A stretch of DNA of 64,000 nucleotides from Lysobacterales bacterium (GCA_022844165.1 JALHMH010000005.1:1-64000), one strand, 5' to 3'; positions 35,871 through 45,624 are shown, counted from the first letter of the stretch. Program-made: numbers and translations. The notes: generated by a model from the sequence alone, not told the origin.

Positions 35871-36028
35871 TCTCCCCTCGACACAGCGCATAGGATGCCA
35901 TGATCGAGTTGCGAAATCGCGAAGGTTCTCTGACTTGTTTCGGGCGTGGCGAGGGACATGAACGTACAAACAACTTCACATATCATTCATAACATATTGA
36001 TATTTATACCTTCGTTGGATTTCTTCAC

Positions 36029-36058
36029 TGACATCAAACGGACGTAAAGATGATGTCA
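36029..36058. promoter_or_regulatory. 8-bp inverted repeat upstream of second phoD
   Basis: TGACATCA at 36029-36036 and TGATGTCA at 36051-36058 are exact reverse complements separated by 14 bases, in the AT-rich intergenic stretch 35975-36096. It may be an operator for the PhoD gene or the divergent leader unit. It does not match the PhoB box. Confidence 0.35.
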
Positions 36059-36096
36059 AAATCTCCGCCATCGTCAGGCCACGGCGTAAAATCTCA

Positions 36097-37635
36097 ATGG
36101 TTAACAAATTAAGTCGTCGTGTTGCATTGCAGCACATCGGATCCCTGGTCGCCAGCGTTGGGCTGATGACCCACCGACCGGTACGAGCTCAAACCAGAAC
36201 ACGATTTGTCCTCGATCCATTTTCTCTTGGCGTAGCCAGTGGCTATCCAACCACCACCGGCATCTCGCTCTGGACTCGTTTGGCACCCGCACCACTGCGT
36301 AGCGACGGCGGCATGGATCCCGAACGCGTTCCGTTCGTCTGCGAAATTGCGGACGACGAGAACTTCAGATCCATCGTGCGGGCGATCCAATCGGAAGCGT
36401 ACGCCGATGTCGCGCACAGCGTGCATCTCGACGTGGAGGGCCTGAAGCCGGGAAGAGCCTACTTCTATCGATTCCAGAGCGGCGACGCGACCAGCCGGGT
36501 CGGCCGCTTTGCAACGTTGCCCAACGCTGTTGACGATTACCGTATCGCATTCGCCAGTTGTCAGAACTTTGAACATGGCTACTTCTCTGCGTATCGACTG
36601 ATGCTGCGCGATGCACCGAATCTGGTTTTGTTCCTGGGCGATTACATCTACGAGAACCAGTGGGGCAACGACTCGATCCGCAAACATCTGGGACCAGAGA
36701 CGAACACCTTGGCGCAATACCGCACACGGCATGCGCAGTACAAACTCGACCCGGATTTGCAGGCGATGCATGCCAGCACACCGTTCGCTTTCGCATGGGA
36801 CGACCATGAGGTCGATAACGACTATGCGGGCGATGTCTCGGAGAATCTGGACCCGCAGTTCTTCAAGCGACGCATCGCCGCTTATCAAGCGTACTTCGAA
36901 CACATGCCATTGCCGCGGCGCATGTTCCCGACGCGCGACGAGATGCGCATCTATACGCACTTCGATATCGGCAAACTCCTCCGTGTTTACCTGCTCGACG
37001 ATCGGCAGTACCGCACATCCCAGCCCTGTCCGCGCGACAACCGTGTTGGCTCGCGCACACTGGATGAGTGCAGGCCCGACGGACCGCACACGCTGCTCGG
37101 CAGAGCACAGGAAGCATGGCTCGACGCGCGGTTCGCAGACAGCCCGGCCCGCTGGAATTTGATCGCGCAACAAACATTGTTGTCGCCTCTGGACGAATCG
37201 CCCGGCGCAGGTCGCGGGCTTTGGACCGATGGTTGGGATGGTTATCCAGCGGCGCGCAAGCGCCTTTTGGAAGCGATCCAAAACAACCGTTTGCGCAATC
37301 CGATCGTCGCCGGCGGCGACTTACACGCGCACATCGTGGCAAGCGTGCCCGGAGATCCTGAGCGCTTCGAATCCAAACCGATCGCGAGCGAGTTCGTCGC
37401 CACATCGCTTTCCGCTGACGGCAGGCCACAGTCGTATTACGACGAGCGTCGAATTGACAATCCTCATGTGCAATTGTTGCGCAGCGATGTACGGGGTTAT
37501 ACCCTGCTCGACATCGGCAGCGATCGGGTGTTGGCCAAACTACAGTCGGTATCGGACGTGCGTGAGCGCGAACCCACTTTCTCGACACTCGCGAGCTTTA
37601 CGGTAGAGGACGGGACACCGGGGCCACAGTCGTAG
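36097..37635 (+). CDS. alkaline phosphatase D family protein (second PhoD)
   Basis: A 512-residue exported phosphatase with a Tat-like signal ('LSRRVALQHIGSLVASVG') and PhoD motifs: 'SLGVASGYPTTTGISLWTRL', 'ASCQNFEHGYFSAYR', 'LFLGDYIYENQWG', 'AWDDHEVDNDYAGD' and 'VAGGDLHAHIV'. It is clearly diverged from the PhoD at 17322, so likely an older paralogue or a separately acquired gene, not a recent duplicate. No strong ribosome binding site precedes the ATG. The upstream region is AT-rich and holds an inverted repeat. Confidence 0.92.
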   Translation: MVNKLSRRVALQHIGSLVASVGLMTHRPVRAQTRTRFVLDPFSLGVASGYPTTTGISLWTRLAPAPLRSDGGMDPERVPFVCEIADDENFRSIVRAIQSEAYADVAHSVHLDVEGLKPGRAYFYRFQSGDATSRVGRFATLPNAVDDYRIAFASCQNFEHGYFSAYRLMLRDAPNLVLFLGDYIYENQWGNDSIRKHLGPETNTLAQYRTRHAQYKLDPDLQAMHASTPFAFAWDDHEVDNDYAGDVSENLDPQFFKRRIAAYQAYFEHMPLPRRMFPTRDEMRIYTHFDIGKLLRVYLLDDRQYRTSQPCPRDNRVGSRTLDECRPDGPHTLLGRAQEAWLDARFADSPARWNLIAQQTLLSPLDESPGAGRGLWTDGWDGYPAARKRLLEAIQNNRLRNPIVAGGDLHAHIVASVPGDPERFESKPIASEFVATSLSADGRPQSYYDERRIDNPHVQLLRSDVRGYTLLDIGSDRVLAKLQSVSDVREREPTFSTLASFTVEDGTPGPQS

Positions 37636-37759
37636 CTGCACCATGAGCGATGGGCATTGACATACGCCACCGTCTTGTCGGTGCATTCAGGCAAGGCGCG
37701 ACGACGCGCGTATAGTCCGCGCCGATTCGGATGCATACGATTTCATAGCGAGGTTATTC

Positions 37760-38857
37760 ATGGTTTTCGATGTCGTCGGGCAAATGGGCCACGAGCAGGT
37801 TGTGTTTTGCCATCACAAAGATGTGGGTTTGAAAGCCATCATCGCAGTCCACAACACGACGCTCGGTCCAGCGCTTGGCGGCTTACGCATGTGGCCGTAC
37901 AAGAGCGAGCAGGAAGCGCTCAACGATGTGCTGCGGTTGTCGCGCGGCATGACCTTCAAAGCCGCGGTTGCGGGGCTCAATCTGGGCGGCGGCAAAGGTG
38001 TCATCATCGGCGATCCGTCGCGCGACAAGTCGGAGGGCTTGTTTCGCGCTTTCGGTCGCTTCGTCAACTCGCTCGGTGGTCGATACATCACCGCAGAAGA
38101 TGTCGGGATCGACGTGAACGATATGGAATACGTCATGCAGGAGACGGATTTTGTCACCGGCGTGCATCAGGTCCACGGCGGTTCCGGCGATCCGTCGCCG
38201 TTCACGGCCGCCGGCACCTTGCAAGGAATCATGGCCAGCTTGAACGTGCGCTACGGCAACGAAAATGTCGGTCAATATGCGTATGCAGTGCAAGGGGTTG
38301 GGCACGTCGGCTTTGAACTGTGCAAGCTGTTACGCGGCGAAAAAGCCAAGGTATTCGTGACGGACATCAATCGCACAGCGGTGCAACGTTGCGTCGATGA
38401 ACTCGGATGCGAAGCTGTTGCCCTGGACGATATCTACGATGTCGACGCAGATGTGTACGCGCCCTGTGCTTTGGGCGGTACCGTGAATGAAAAAACCATG
38501 CCGCGCTTTAAGTTCAAGATCGTTTGCGGCGCTGCGAACAACCAGCTCGCCACCGACGAATGTGGCGACGAATTAGAACGCCGCGGCATCTTGTACGCGC
38601 CCGACTACGCAGTGAACGCCGGCGGCCTGATGAATGTCTCCATTGAGCTGGACGGGTACGATCGCGAGCGCGCCATGCGCATGTTGCGCACGATCTACTA
38701 CAACGTCGGCAAGATCTTCAAAATCGCCAAACGCGATGGCATTGCCACATGGAAAGCATCTGATCGCATGGCCGAAGAGCGAATCAACACCATCGGTCGC
38801 GTGCGCATGCCCTTTACTGGCACGAGCCGGCCGATGTTCAAAGGCCGGTCGCGCTAA
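37760..38857 (+). CDS. leucine dehydrogenase (Glu/Leu/Phe/Val dehydrogenase family)
   Basis: A 365-residue NAD-dependent amino acid dehydrogenase, which interconverts branched-chain amino acids and their 2-oxo acids. It has 'LGGLRMWPY' and the catalytic Lys region 'AGLNLGGGKGVIIGD' in the N-terminal domain, and a Rossmann domain ('YAVQGVGHVGFELCKLL'). Length fits leucine/valine dehydrogenases (about 365) rather than glutamate dehydrogenase. In relatives it feeds primers for iso-branched fatty acids, an inference here. GAGG precedes the ATG by 6 bases. Confidence 0.92.
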   Translation: MVFDVVGQMGHEQVVFCHHKDVGLKAIIAVHNTTLGPALGGLRMWPYKSEQEALNDVLRLSRGMTFKAAVAGLNLGGGKGVIIGDPSRDKSEGLFRAFGRFVNSLGGRYITAEDVGIDVNDMEYVMQETDFVTGVHQVHGGSGDPSPFTAAGTLQGIMASLNVRYGNENVGQYAYAVQGVGHVGFELCKLLRGEKAKVFVTDINRTAVQRCVDELGCEAVALDDIYDVDADVYAPCALGGTVNEKTMPRFKFKIVCGAANNQLATDECGDELERRGILYAPDYAVNAGGLMNVSIELDGYDRERAMRMLRTIYYNVGKIFKIAKRDGIATWKASDRMAEERINTIGRVRMPFTGTSRPMFKGRSR

Positions 38858-38957
38858 CTGGCAACTGGCGATATTGCTATTCGCCAGCTTTTCTGAGGCG
38901 GATCGACGCCGCGCGCGCTCATGGTTCAACGCAACGACCGCATCGCGTGAAGCGCGC

Positions 38958-39962
38958 TCAATCTCTGCGCGCCTGCGACTCCAGATGTAGCACACGCTCC
39001 GACACAAAACTCTCTGGCGGTGAGCTGGGGAGGTTGGCAAGACGAAACACCGCATTCATGACATCGCGCTCGGTGGCGCCTTCTTTCATCCAGTGCCGCA
39101 GTGCTTCATCCCGGATTGCGATGTCATCGACCGTCGTTGAATACGCCTGATCCTGCCACTCAATGGTGCGAACACGTTCGGCCCAAACCCTGCGTTCCGC
39201 CGCTGTCACGGCGCGGCGATAGCCCAGCGATGCCGCGAAGTTGACGACGATCTGGTCGGTCCCCTCGCTCGCCATGCGATCGAGCAAGAGTCCGCACGAA
39301 GCCGGTGGCCACGGCGCATCTTTGCCACACCACCTGGCTACCGGTTGGAGCGGCAAGCTAACGGCGGCATCGAAAGCGAAGCCGATCACCATGCCCAAAT
39401 CGCGCCAATCCGATCCGTGTCCGTCCGCTTGCAACTGTTGCTGCAACTCCGCTGACGGTTCCGGCAGGTTGGCCTCGCGCCAGAGCTGTCCGATCGCCCG
39501 GACCATGAGCCCGAAATCCGACCCTGCACGCCTGGCCACGGCCGCTCGACCGATCAGACGCTCCGCATCCGCAAGATTAGCTTCACTGACTTCGGGCAGC
39601 TGTTCAAGCCAGGCTATCAGGCTGTCCGGATCGACTTGCGCCAACTCGTAGGCAAGTGTGCGGCGCTCGTTGTGATCGCGAGCATCGACCATGCGCAAAC
39701 GCAGTATCAGCGGGTCTCGCGCAACCTGCGCTGCGAGCTGCTCCTCCAGCGACACGGCGCGAGCACTCGGCGCTGCCGGGCGCTCGCTATCCGGCAAGCT
39801 GAGCAGCAGTTTGGCGCCGAGGAATTTTTTGATCGGATCGGCAGATGTCATGGCGTGCTCCGCGACCGCCTGTTGCATCGCCGACATTTCGAGATCGACT
39901 CGCGACGCCTCGCGCGCGCACAGCGGCGTGGTGACTAACAAGAGAATGGCGACAATCCGCAT
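38958..39962 (-). CDS. secreted protein of unknown function
   Basis: A 334-residue product with a signal peptide (MRIVAILLLVTTPLCA) and a largely alpha-helical mature part. Helical stretches such as 'DPDSLIAWLEQLPEVSEANLADAERLIGRAAVARRAG' suggest repeats of the Sel1/HEAT-like sort, but I cannot assign a family. AGGAG lies 7 bases before the ATG at 39962, so the start is well supported. It is divergent from the Calx-beta gene. Confidence 0.75.
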   Translation of the reverse strand: MRIVAILLLVTTPLCAREASRVDLEMSAMQQAVAEHAMTSADPIKKFLGAKLLLSLPDSERPAAPSARAVSLEEQLAAQVARDPLILRLRMVDARDHNERRTLAYELAQVDPDSLIAWLEQLPEVSEANLADAERLIGRAAVARRAGSDFGLMVRAIGQLWREANLPEPSAELQQQLQADGHGSDWRDLGMVIGFAFDAAVSLPLQPVARWCGKDAPWPPASCGLLLDRMASEGTDQIVVNFAASLGYRRAVTAAERRVWAERVRTIEWQDQAYSTTVDDIAIRDEALRHWMKEGATERDVMNAVFRLANLPSSPPESFVSERVLHLESQARRD

Positions 39963-40114
39963 CGTTCGCTCCTGAAGTGTTGTCCTGCGACTATATCGGT
40001 ATGAAGCGCACGCGCTATCTGCCGAAAGCCCTAAGCAGCCTGACCCCATACCTATGGGACGGCAAACCCCGATCTGCGTCCTAAGATAAGGCTACCTGAT
40101 CATCGGAGTTCGCT

Positions 40115-41296
40115 ATGCGCGCACGTGCACTGCTTCACGGTCTCCTGGCCCTGGCAGGATCGACCATCGCCAACAGCGTTGCAGCGGCTGCGCCTGCGCT
40201 CACTTTGCTCACGCCCGGCGGCGTCGCCGAAGGCGACACTGGCGCGCGAGCATTGCCATTCGGCATGCGCTGGACGCCGCTCCCCGGTGTCACAGGTGCG
40301 TACCAGGTGCAATGGCAAACCACCGATGGCAGCGCCACGGCGGGGAACGACTATGTCGCTGCAAGCGGCACAGCGACGCTTTCGCCTCAACAGACTTTCG
40401 TACCACTTTCAGTCATGGTTTTGGGTGATGAAGTCATCGAGCCGAATGAGGATATTCGCATCGTCTACCAGGTCGTTGGTGCGGCGATCAGCGGCAACGG
40501 TGCGTTGTGGATCAGCGACGATGACGGCGCATCGCCACCGCCTCCACCGCCAACTGTACTGATTCAGGCGCTTGATGCCAGCGTCACCGAACCGACCACA
40601 GGCGTACTCGATGTCGGCGTGATGTTGTTGCGACTGGGTCCAAACAACGGCTCGGTCGACGTCGACTTCAACGTCGATGCCTCCAGCAGCGCCGCACATG
40701 GCCAGGATTGGACGGGCCCAACGGCCGGCCGGATTCAGTTTGCGCCAGGGCAAACCATGCGCCGTATCGACTTGGCGGTATTGGCCGACGCGGAACAGGA
40801 AGGCATCGAGAGCATTCGGTTTTCTCTAGCGACGGCAGCCCCGGCGCTACTGCCACGAGAGCACGCCACCGTCACGATACGCGACCGCATCAGTGGCGTT
40901 GGTGCTGGCGTGGGAATCGTTGCGTGTCGCCGAGCCTTGTTGGAGAACGACGGTCCGGCGCGAGTGGTGGTCCGCCGCCACGGCGATAGTGGCGGTGCGC
41001 TCGAGCTCGACTATCGAACGGTCGACGGCAGCGCGCGCGCCGGAGCAGACTACACGGCAATCTCGGGAACCCTCAGCTGGGTGGCTGGCGATGCGACACC
41101 GCGCCTGATCGACATTACCCTGGCGACAGACAGTCAAATCGAACCACCCGAGTCGTTCACGGTGCAGATCTTGGATCCGCAGCCGGGCGTTAACCTCGCT
41201 CCAGCCGGCACCGGCATCATCATTCTTGATGCACACGATCAGATATTGATCGACGACTTCGCGCCCGGATGCGACGACCCTGCGAGCGGCGAATGA
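40115..41296 (+). CDS. secreted Calx-beta repeat protein
   Basis: A 393-residue secreted protein with a signal peptide (MRARALLHGLLALAGSTIA...) and about three Calx-beta-type modules. Each has the signature 'T-DGSA-AG-DY-a-SGT' (e.g. 'TTDGSATAGNDYVAASGT', 'TVDGSARAGADYTAISGT') and a 'D--iE--E' Ca2+-ligand-like end ('GDEVIEPNEDIRIVY', 'DSQIEPPESFTVQIL'). A Pro run (about 145-150) links modules 1 and 2. It is probably a surface or extracellular Ca2+-binding or adhesion protein. The C-terminus 'LIDDFAPGCDDPASGE' partly recalls the GFE-type tails. Confidence 0.85.
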   Translation: MRARALLHGLLALAGSTIANSVAAAAPALTLLTPGGVAEGDTGARALPFGMRWTPLPGVTGAYQVQWQTTDGSATAGNDYVAASGTATLSPQQTFVPLSVMVLGDEVIEPNEDIRIVYQVVGAAISGNGALWISDDDGASPPPPPPTVLIQALDASVTEPTTGVLDVGVMLLRLGPNNGSVDVDFNVDASSSAAHGQDWTGPTAGRIQFAPGQTMRRIDLAVLADAEQEGIESIRFSLATAAPALLPREHATVTIRDRISGVGAGVGIVACRRALLENDGPARVVVRRHGDSGGALELDYRTVDGSARAGADYTAISGTLSWVAGDATPRLIDITLATDSQIEPPESFTVQILDPQPGVNLAPAGTGIIILDAHDQILIDDFAPGCDDPASGE

Positions 41297-41319
41297 TCCG
41301 GCCCATGCGGGCGGATCAT
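41292..41319. terminator. hairpin overlapping both convergent stop codons
   Basis: ATGATCCGGCCC-ATGC-GGGCGGATCAT can fold into a stem of about 12 bp with one bulged G. It covers the end of the Calx-beta gene and the end of uvrD, whose stops are only 20 bases apart. No U-run follows on either strand, so intrinsic termination would be weak; it could serve both strands as a 3' end structure. Confidence 0.4.
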
Positions 41320-43502
41320 CCGATCACGACCAGATTGGCCTGGGCCAGTTTCAAATACCGCTGACCATGCGTTTCGAAATTCACTTGCACGATGGCGTGC
41401 ATACCGTGGCCTTGCCCGCCGATGACGATGCCTTCGCCATACTGAGCATGCGAGACGCGGCTACCGATACTGATCGACGGCAGGTCCAGCAGGTCCATTG
41501 GCTGCTCGCGTTGCCGCTGCGCAAAGGCGTAACCCGTTGCCCTGTAAGCTGTCTTTTTTGGGCGCACTTCGAACAATAGTTCGCCCGGGATCTCGCGCAA
41601 AAAACGCGACGGCGGATTGGAATTCTCCTGGCCGCGAAAGCGCCGCGTCTCCGCATGACTCAAGGTGAGCTGGCGTCGTGCCCGGGTGATGCCCACGTAT
41701 GCCAATCGCCGTTCCTCATTGAGCTGCACATCGCCGGATTCGCTGGCCCGGGAACTGGGGAACAAACCCTCTTCCAGGCCCACCAAAAAAACACACGAGA
41801 ACTCCAGGCCCTTGGCCGAATGCAACGTCATCAACTGCACGGCATCGTCGCCCGCCTCGGCTTGCCCATCGCCCGCGTCGAGCGCGGCGCTGGCGAGAAA
41901 TGCCTGCATTTCGCTGATGCCTTCTTTCTCGTCTTCCAAGCTCAAAACGAACCCACGCGCAACCGTAATCAGCTCGTCCAGATTGTCGACGCGCGAATCG
42001 GCATCGTGTTTGCTTTGGGCAGCATAGTGCGCACGCAAACCGCTGTCGTCGACAGCCATCGCCAGGCGCTCGTGCAGCCGCATTTCCATGGCCGGATCGA
42101 GCCGCGCGATGAGTGCGAACAAACTCTCCAACCCAGTTTTGGCGCGACCGCGAATCGCGCCGGCGTCGAGCGCCTGGCGCGCTGCAGACGACAACGGCAC
42201 CGCGGCGCTGCGTGCTGCCGACCGCAAATCCTCTAGTGTTTTCTCGCCGACGCCACGCGGTGGCGCGGAACAGACACGTTCGAACGCAGCATCGTCGTTA
42301 TGATTGGCGGCCAGCCGCAGGTATGCGAGCGCGTCTTTAATTTCGGCGCGTTCGAAGAAGCGTAATCCGCCGTAAACGCGATAGCGAATGCCATAGCGCA
42401 TCAACTCGTCTTCAAAGACCCGCGACAATGCGTTCGCGCGATATAAAATCGCATGGTCCTTCAACGTATATTCGCCTTGCACGCCACGCCGAATACGTTC
42501 GACGACATAACGCGCTTCTTCTTGCTCGTTGTACGCGGCGTACAGCATGATCGGCTCTCCGCCACCGGCGTCGGTCCAGAGCGCTTTCCCGAGGCGGTCA
42601 TCGTTGTGCGCTATGACAGCGTTCGCCGCCGCCAGGATATTGCCGCTTGAGCGATAATTTTGCTCCAAGCGAAAGGTCGACACAGCCGGGAAGTCGCGGG
42701 TAAAGCGTGCCATGTTCTCGACGCGCGCTCCGCGCCAGCTGTAGATCGACTGATCGTCGTCGCCCACAGCAAAGACCTCACCCGACGTTCCGGCCAGCAT
42801 GCGTATCCACGCGTACTGGATGGTATTGGTGTCCTGGAACTCGTCCACCAGCAGATGCGAAAAGCGCCGCCGGTAATGTTCGAGCAGCGCTGGCTGGCCC
42901 AACCACAACTCATGGCTGCGCAGCAGAATTTCTGCGAAATCGACCAATCCCTGACGTTGGCAACTGTGTTGATACCGCTCGTACACATCGATCCAGGTCG
43001 GCAACTCCTGACTGTAGGCTGGATCAACATCGTTAGGCCGCCGGCCCTCGTCTTTCCACATGTTGATCAGCCAGACGCCCTTGCGCGGCTGAAACAGAGA
43101 ATCGTCCAGACCGGCATCGGCGATCACCCGTTTGACCAGCCGCAGCTGATCATCGCTGTCGAGCACCTGGAATCCGGCAGGGAGTCCCGCCTCCGCGTGG
43201 TGCAGCCGCAACAACCGATGCGCGAGACCGTGGAATGTACCGATCCACAAACCGCGCGTCGGCCGATCAAGTTGTCGCTCGCAGCGTTCGCGCATTTCTG
43301 CGGCCGCTTTGTTGGTGAAGGTGACCGCCAAAATCGCATGCGGCCAGACGTCGAAAGCCTCCACCAACCACGCAATGCGCTGGGTCAATACGCGCGTCTT
43401 CCCGGATCCGGCACCGGCCAGCACCAGATGATGGCCCGCCGGCGCACTGACTGCGGCGCGCTGCGCCTCATTGAGGCCCTGAAGCAAGTGAGTAAGGTCC
43501 AT
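41316..43502 (-). CDS. uvrD: DNA helicase II (UvrD)
   Basis: A 728-residue superfamily 1A 3'-5' helicase for nucleotide-excision and mismatch repair. Motifs are 'LAGAGSGKTRVLTQR' (Walker A), 'TFTNKAAAEM', 'LLVDEFQDTN' (Walker B), 'GDDDQSIYSWRGA', 'EQNYRSSGNIL', 'LMTLHSAKGLEF' and 'VGITRARRQL', and the C-terminal tail is the Tudor-like domain ('GSRVSHAQYGEGIVIGG'). Length and N-terminus fit UvrD rather than Rep. Convergent with the Calx-beta gene and divergent from sppA. Confidence 0.96.
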   Translation of the reverse strand: MDLTHLLQGLNEAQRAAVSAPAGHHLVLAGAGSGKTRVLTQRIAWLVEAFDVWPHAILAVTFTNKAAAEMRERCERQLDRPTRGLWIGTFHGLAHRLLRLHHAEAGLPAGFQVLDSDDQLRLVKRVIADAGLDDSLFQPRKGVWLINMWKDEGRRPNDVDPAYSQELPTWIDVYERYQHSCQRQGLVDFAEILLRSHELWLGQPALLEHYRRRFSHLLVDEFQDTNTIQYAWIRMLAGTSGEVFAVGDDDQSIYSWRGARVENMARFTRDFPAVSTFRLEQNYRSSGNILAAANAVIAHNDDRLGKALWTDAGGGEPIMLYAAYNEQEEARYVVERIRRGVQGEYTLKDHAILYRANALSRVFEDELMRYGIRYRVYGGLRFFERAEIKDALAYLRLAANHNDDAAFERVCSAPPRGVGEKTLEDLRSAARSAAVPLSSAARQALDAGAIRGRAKTGLESLFALIARLDPAMEMRLHERLAMAVDDSGLRAHYAAQSKHDADSRVDNLDELITVARGFVLSLEDEKEGISEMQAFLASAALDAGDGQAEAGDDAVQLMTLHSAKGLEFSCVFLVGLEEGLFPSSRASESGDVQLNEERRLAYVGITRARRQLTLSHAETRRFRGQENSNPPSRFLREIPGELLFEVRPKKTAYRATGYAFAQRQREQPMDLLDLPSISIGSRVSHAQYGEGIVIGGQGHGMHAIVQVNFETHGQRYLKLAQANLVVIG

Positions 43503-43729
43503 AGTCTGGCGCTAAGCGTGTTTGGACTGCGAATCAGGGCTTGTCGAAAGGCCCGGGGCATTTGGCATCCTGCCGGCCACGATCGCGGATTTGCGACCGT
43601 CGATCCTTTCGTTCGCAGAGAACCAACCCATGACCTAAAGCCCATCGCAGCCACATTCGTCGCCGGATATCATGCACGACGCCGCGCAAGTTCGTCGTGG
43701 GCATCGTCGTTTGTTTGGAGGAGTTTCTC

Positions 43730-45583
43730 TTGGAAAAGCGTCCTGGGTTTTTCCGCCGGTTTTTCGGCGGGCTGTGGAACGGGCTGAACTTCACCCGCCA
43801 GTTAGTTTTCAACCTGGTTTTCTTGTTCATTTTGATTGCGATCGTCGCCTCAATTTTCAGCGGCGGCGAGGGCAAGATCCGCGAAAAAACCACATTGGTG
43901 CTTGATATCAAAGGCGAGATCGTCGACCAGTATTCCGGCAGTCCGGCTGACGTTGCATTGTCCCGCGCACTGGGCGAAGAAGTGCCCGAAACGCAGTTGC
44001 GAGATGTCGTCAAGGCGCTTGAGGAAGCGGCAAAAGACGACAACATCACACAAGTGCTAATCCACCTGAATGGCTTCGGCGGTGCGGGTGTTTCGACCTT
44101 ACGTGAGGTCGGCCGCGCGATCGATGCCTTTCAAACCAGCGGCAAGAAAGTGATCACCTACGGCGAGTTTATCGACCAGACGGGCTACTACCTTGCCGCG
44201 CACGGCGATGCCGTCTACATGCACCCCGAAGGCATGGTTTTGCTTGAAGGCCTCGGACGCTACCGGAACTACTATCGCTCCGCACTCGAAAAATTCGGAG
44301 TGACGATGCACGTGTTTCGCGTCGGCCGTTATAAGAGCGCGGTGGAACCCTATCTGCTCGATGGTCCGTCGGACGATGCGCGCGACGCCGACCGCTACTG
44401 GTTGAACGATGTTTGGAGCGTGTTTCTGGCCGATATTGCCAAAGCGCGAAATCTCGATGTTGCTGGCTTAAGTGCCATGATCGACGAGTTGCCGCAGCGT
44501 CTCGCAGCGGTGGAAGGAAATCTGGCGCAACTGGCGATCGATGAGAAGTTGGTCGATGGCACCAAAACCCCCGACGAGTTGCGGGCTATGTTGATTGAGT
44601 CCGGTGCCAGGGACGATGACAAGGAAAGCACGTTTCGCCAGGTCGCCTTACAAAGCTACGTCAAGCGTTTCCCCGCACCCATGCCGCTGCCAGGCAGCAA
44701 ACACGTCGGCGTGATCGTAGCTGCCGGAGCGATCCAGAGCGGCTCCCAACCGCAGGGCACGATCGGCGGCAAAAGCACCAGCGATCTGGTGCGCCGCGCT
44801 CGCGAAGACGAGAACATCAAGGCGCTGGTGCTGCGCGTCGATTCGCCGGGCGGCAGCGGTTTCGATTCGGAGCTCATTCGCCGTGAAATCGAACTGACCA
44901 AAGCCGCGGGCAAACCGGTGGTCGTATCGATGGGCGATCTTGCTGCGTCGGGTGGTTATTGGATCTCGATGACCTCCGATGTGATTTATGCCGAACCGAC
45001 AACCATCACCGGCTCGATCGGCATTTTCGGCTTGTTCCCGGATGCCAGCCAGACCCTGGATAAAGTGGGCTTACATACGGAAGGCACCACAACCACCTGG
45101 CTGGCCGGCGCGCTTGATCCACGGCGCGCGCTTGATCCTCGCGTCGGCGAAATGTTGCAGACCATGATCAATGCCGGTTACCAGGACTTTATCGGCAAGG
45201 TCGCCTCCAGTCGCGGCAAGACCAAAGAGCAAATCGATGCGATCGGACAAGGCCGCGTTTGGAGCGGCACACAAGCCAAAGAACGTGGCCTCGTCGACGA
45301 AATCGGCGGTCTCACCGATGCCATCGCAGATGCGGCGAAGCGCGCCAACCTCTCCGATTACAAAGTCGTTTATGTCGAAAAGGAACCCAGCGGATTCGAG
45401 GCTTTTGTCGCCAGCATGACTGCTCGAATTTCCGCCGGCATCGCAAATAGCGTCGGATCGGCCTACGTGCCGAGCTTTTTGCGAAGCTCCCAGCGCGAAT
45501 TGCAGCGCGAACTGAAGCTGCTGGAAGGCTGGGAGCAGCAACCACTACGCACCTACGCTTATTGCTTCTGCGACATTCGCTAA
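43730..45583 (+). CDS. sppA: signal peptide peptidase SppA, 67 kDa type
   Basis: A 617-residue inner membrane serine protease that degrades cleaved signal peptides and other small membrane peptides. It has an N-terminal TM helix (about 25-45) and two tandem S49 domains. The catalytic Lys is in 'GRYKSAVEPY' (near 205) and the nucleophile Ser in 'GDLAASGGYW' (near 408), as in the tetrameric E. coli enzyme. A TTG at 43730 with GGAGGAG 6 bases upstream is the best start; the ORF start at 43697 lacks such a site. Confidence 0.93.
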   Translation: MEKRPGFFRRFFGGLWNGLNFTRQLVFNLVFLFILIAIVASIFSGGEGKIREKTTLVLDIKGEIVDQYSGSPADVALSRALGEEVPETQLRDVVKALEEAAKDDNITQVLIHLNGFGGAGVSTLREVGRAIDAFQTSGKKVITYGEFIDQTGYYLAAHGDAVYMHPEGMVLLEGLGRYRNYYRSALEKFGVTMHVFRVGRYKSAVEPYLLDGPSDDARDADRYWLNDVWSVFLADIAKARNLDVAGLSAMIDELPQRLAAVEGNLAQLAIDEKLVDGTKTPDELRAMLIESGARDDDKESTFRQVALQSYVKRFPAPMPLPGSKHVGVIVAAGAIQSGSQPQGTIGGKSTSDLVRRAREDENIKALVLRVDSPGGSGFDSELIRREIELTKAAGKPVVVSMGDLAASGGYWISMTSDVIYAEPTTITGSIGIFGLFPDASQTLDKVGLHTEGTTTTWLAGALDPRRALDPRVGEMLQTMINAGYQDFIGKVASSRGKTKEQIDAIGQGRVWSGTQAKERGLVDEIGGLTDAIADAAKRANLSDYKVVYVEKEPSGFEAFVASMTARISAGIANSVGSAYVPSFLRSSQRELQRELKLLEGWEQQPLRTYAYCFCDIR

Positions 45584-45598
45584 CATCGATCGACGAAG

Positions 45599-45624
45599 GC
45601 CGGCGCCCGCAATTGGGCGCCGGC
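45599..45624. terminator. GC-rich hairpin between convergent sppA and CadC-like gene
   Basis: GCCGGCGCCC-GCAATT-GGGCGCCGGC is a perfect 10-bp inverted repeat in the 73 bases between the convergent genes. It lacks a U-run on either strand, but position and strength suit a bidirectional terminator. Confidence 0.55.

Noticed and set aside
36029-36058. PhoB box upstream of the second phoD
   Set aside because: The sequence is an inverted repeat, whereas a PhoB box is a direct repeat of CTGTCAT-like units.
42660-43787. 375-codon plus-strand ORF
   Set aside because: Antisense to uvrD.
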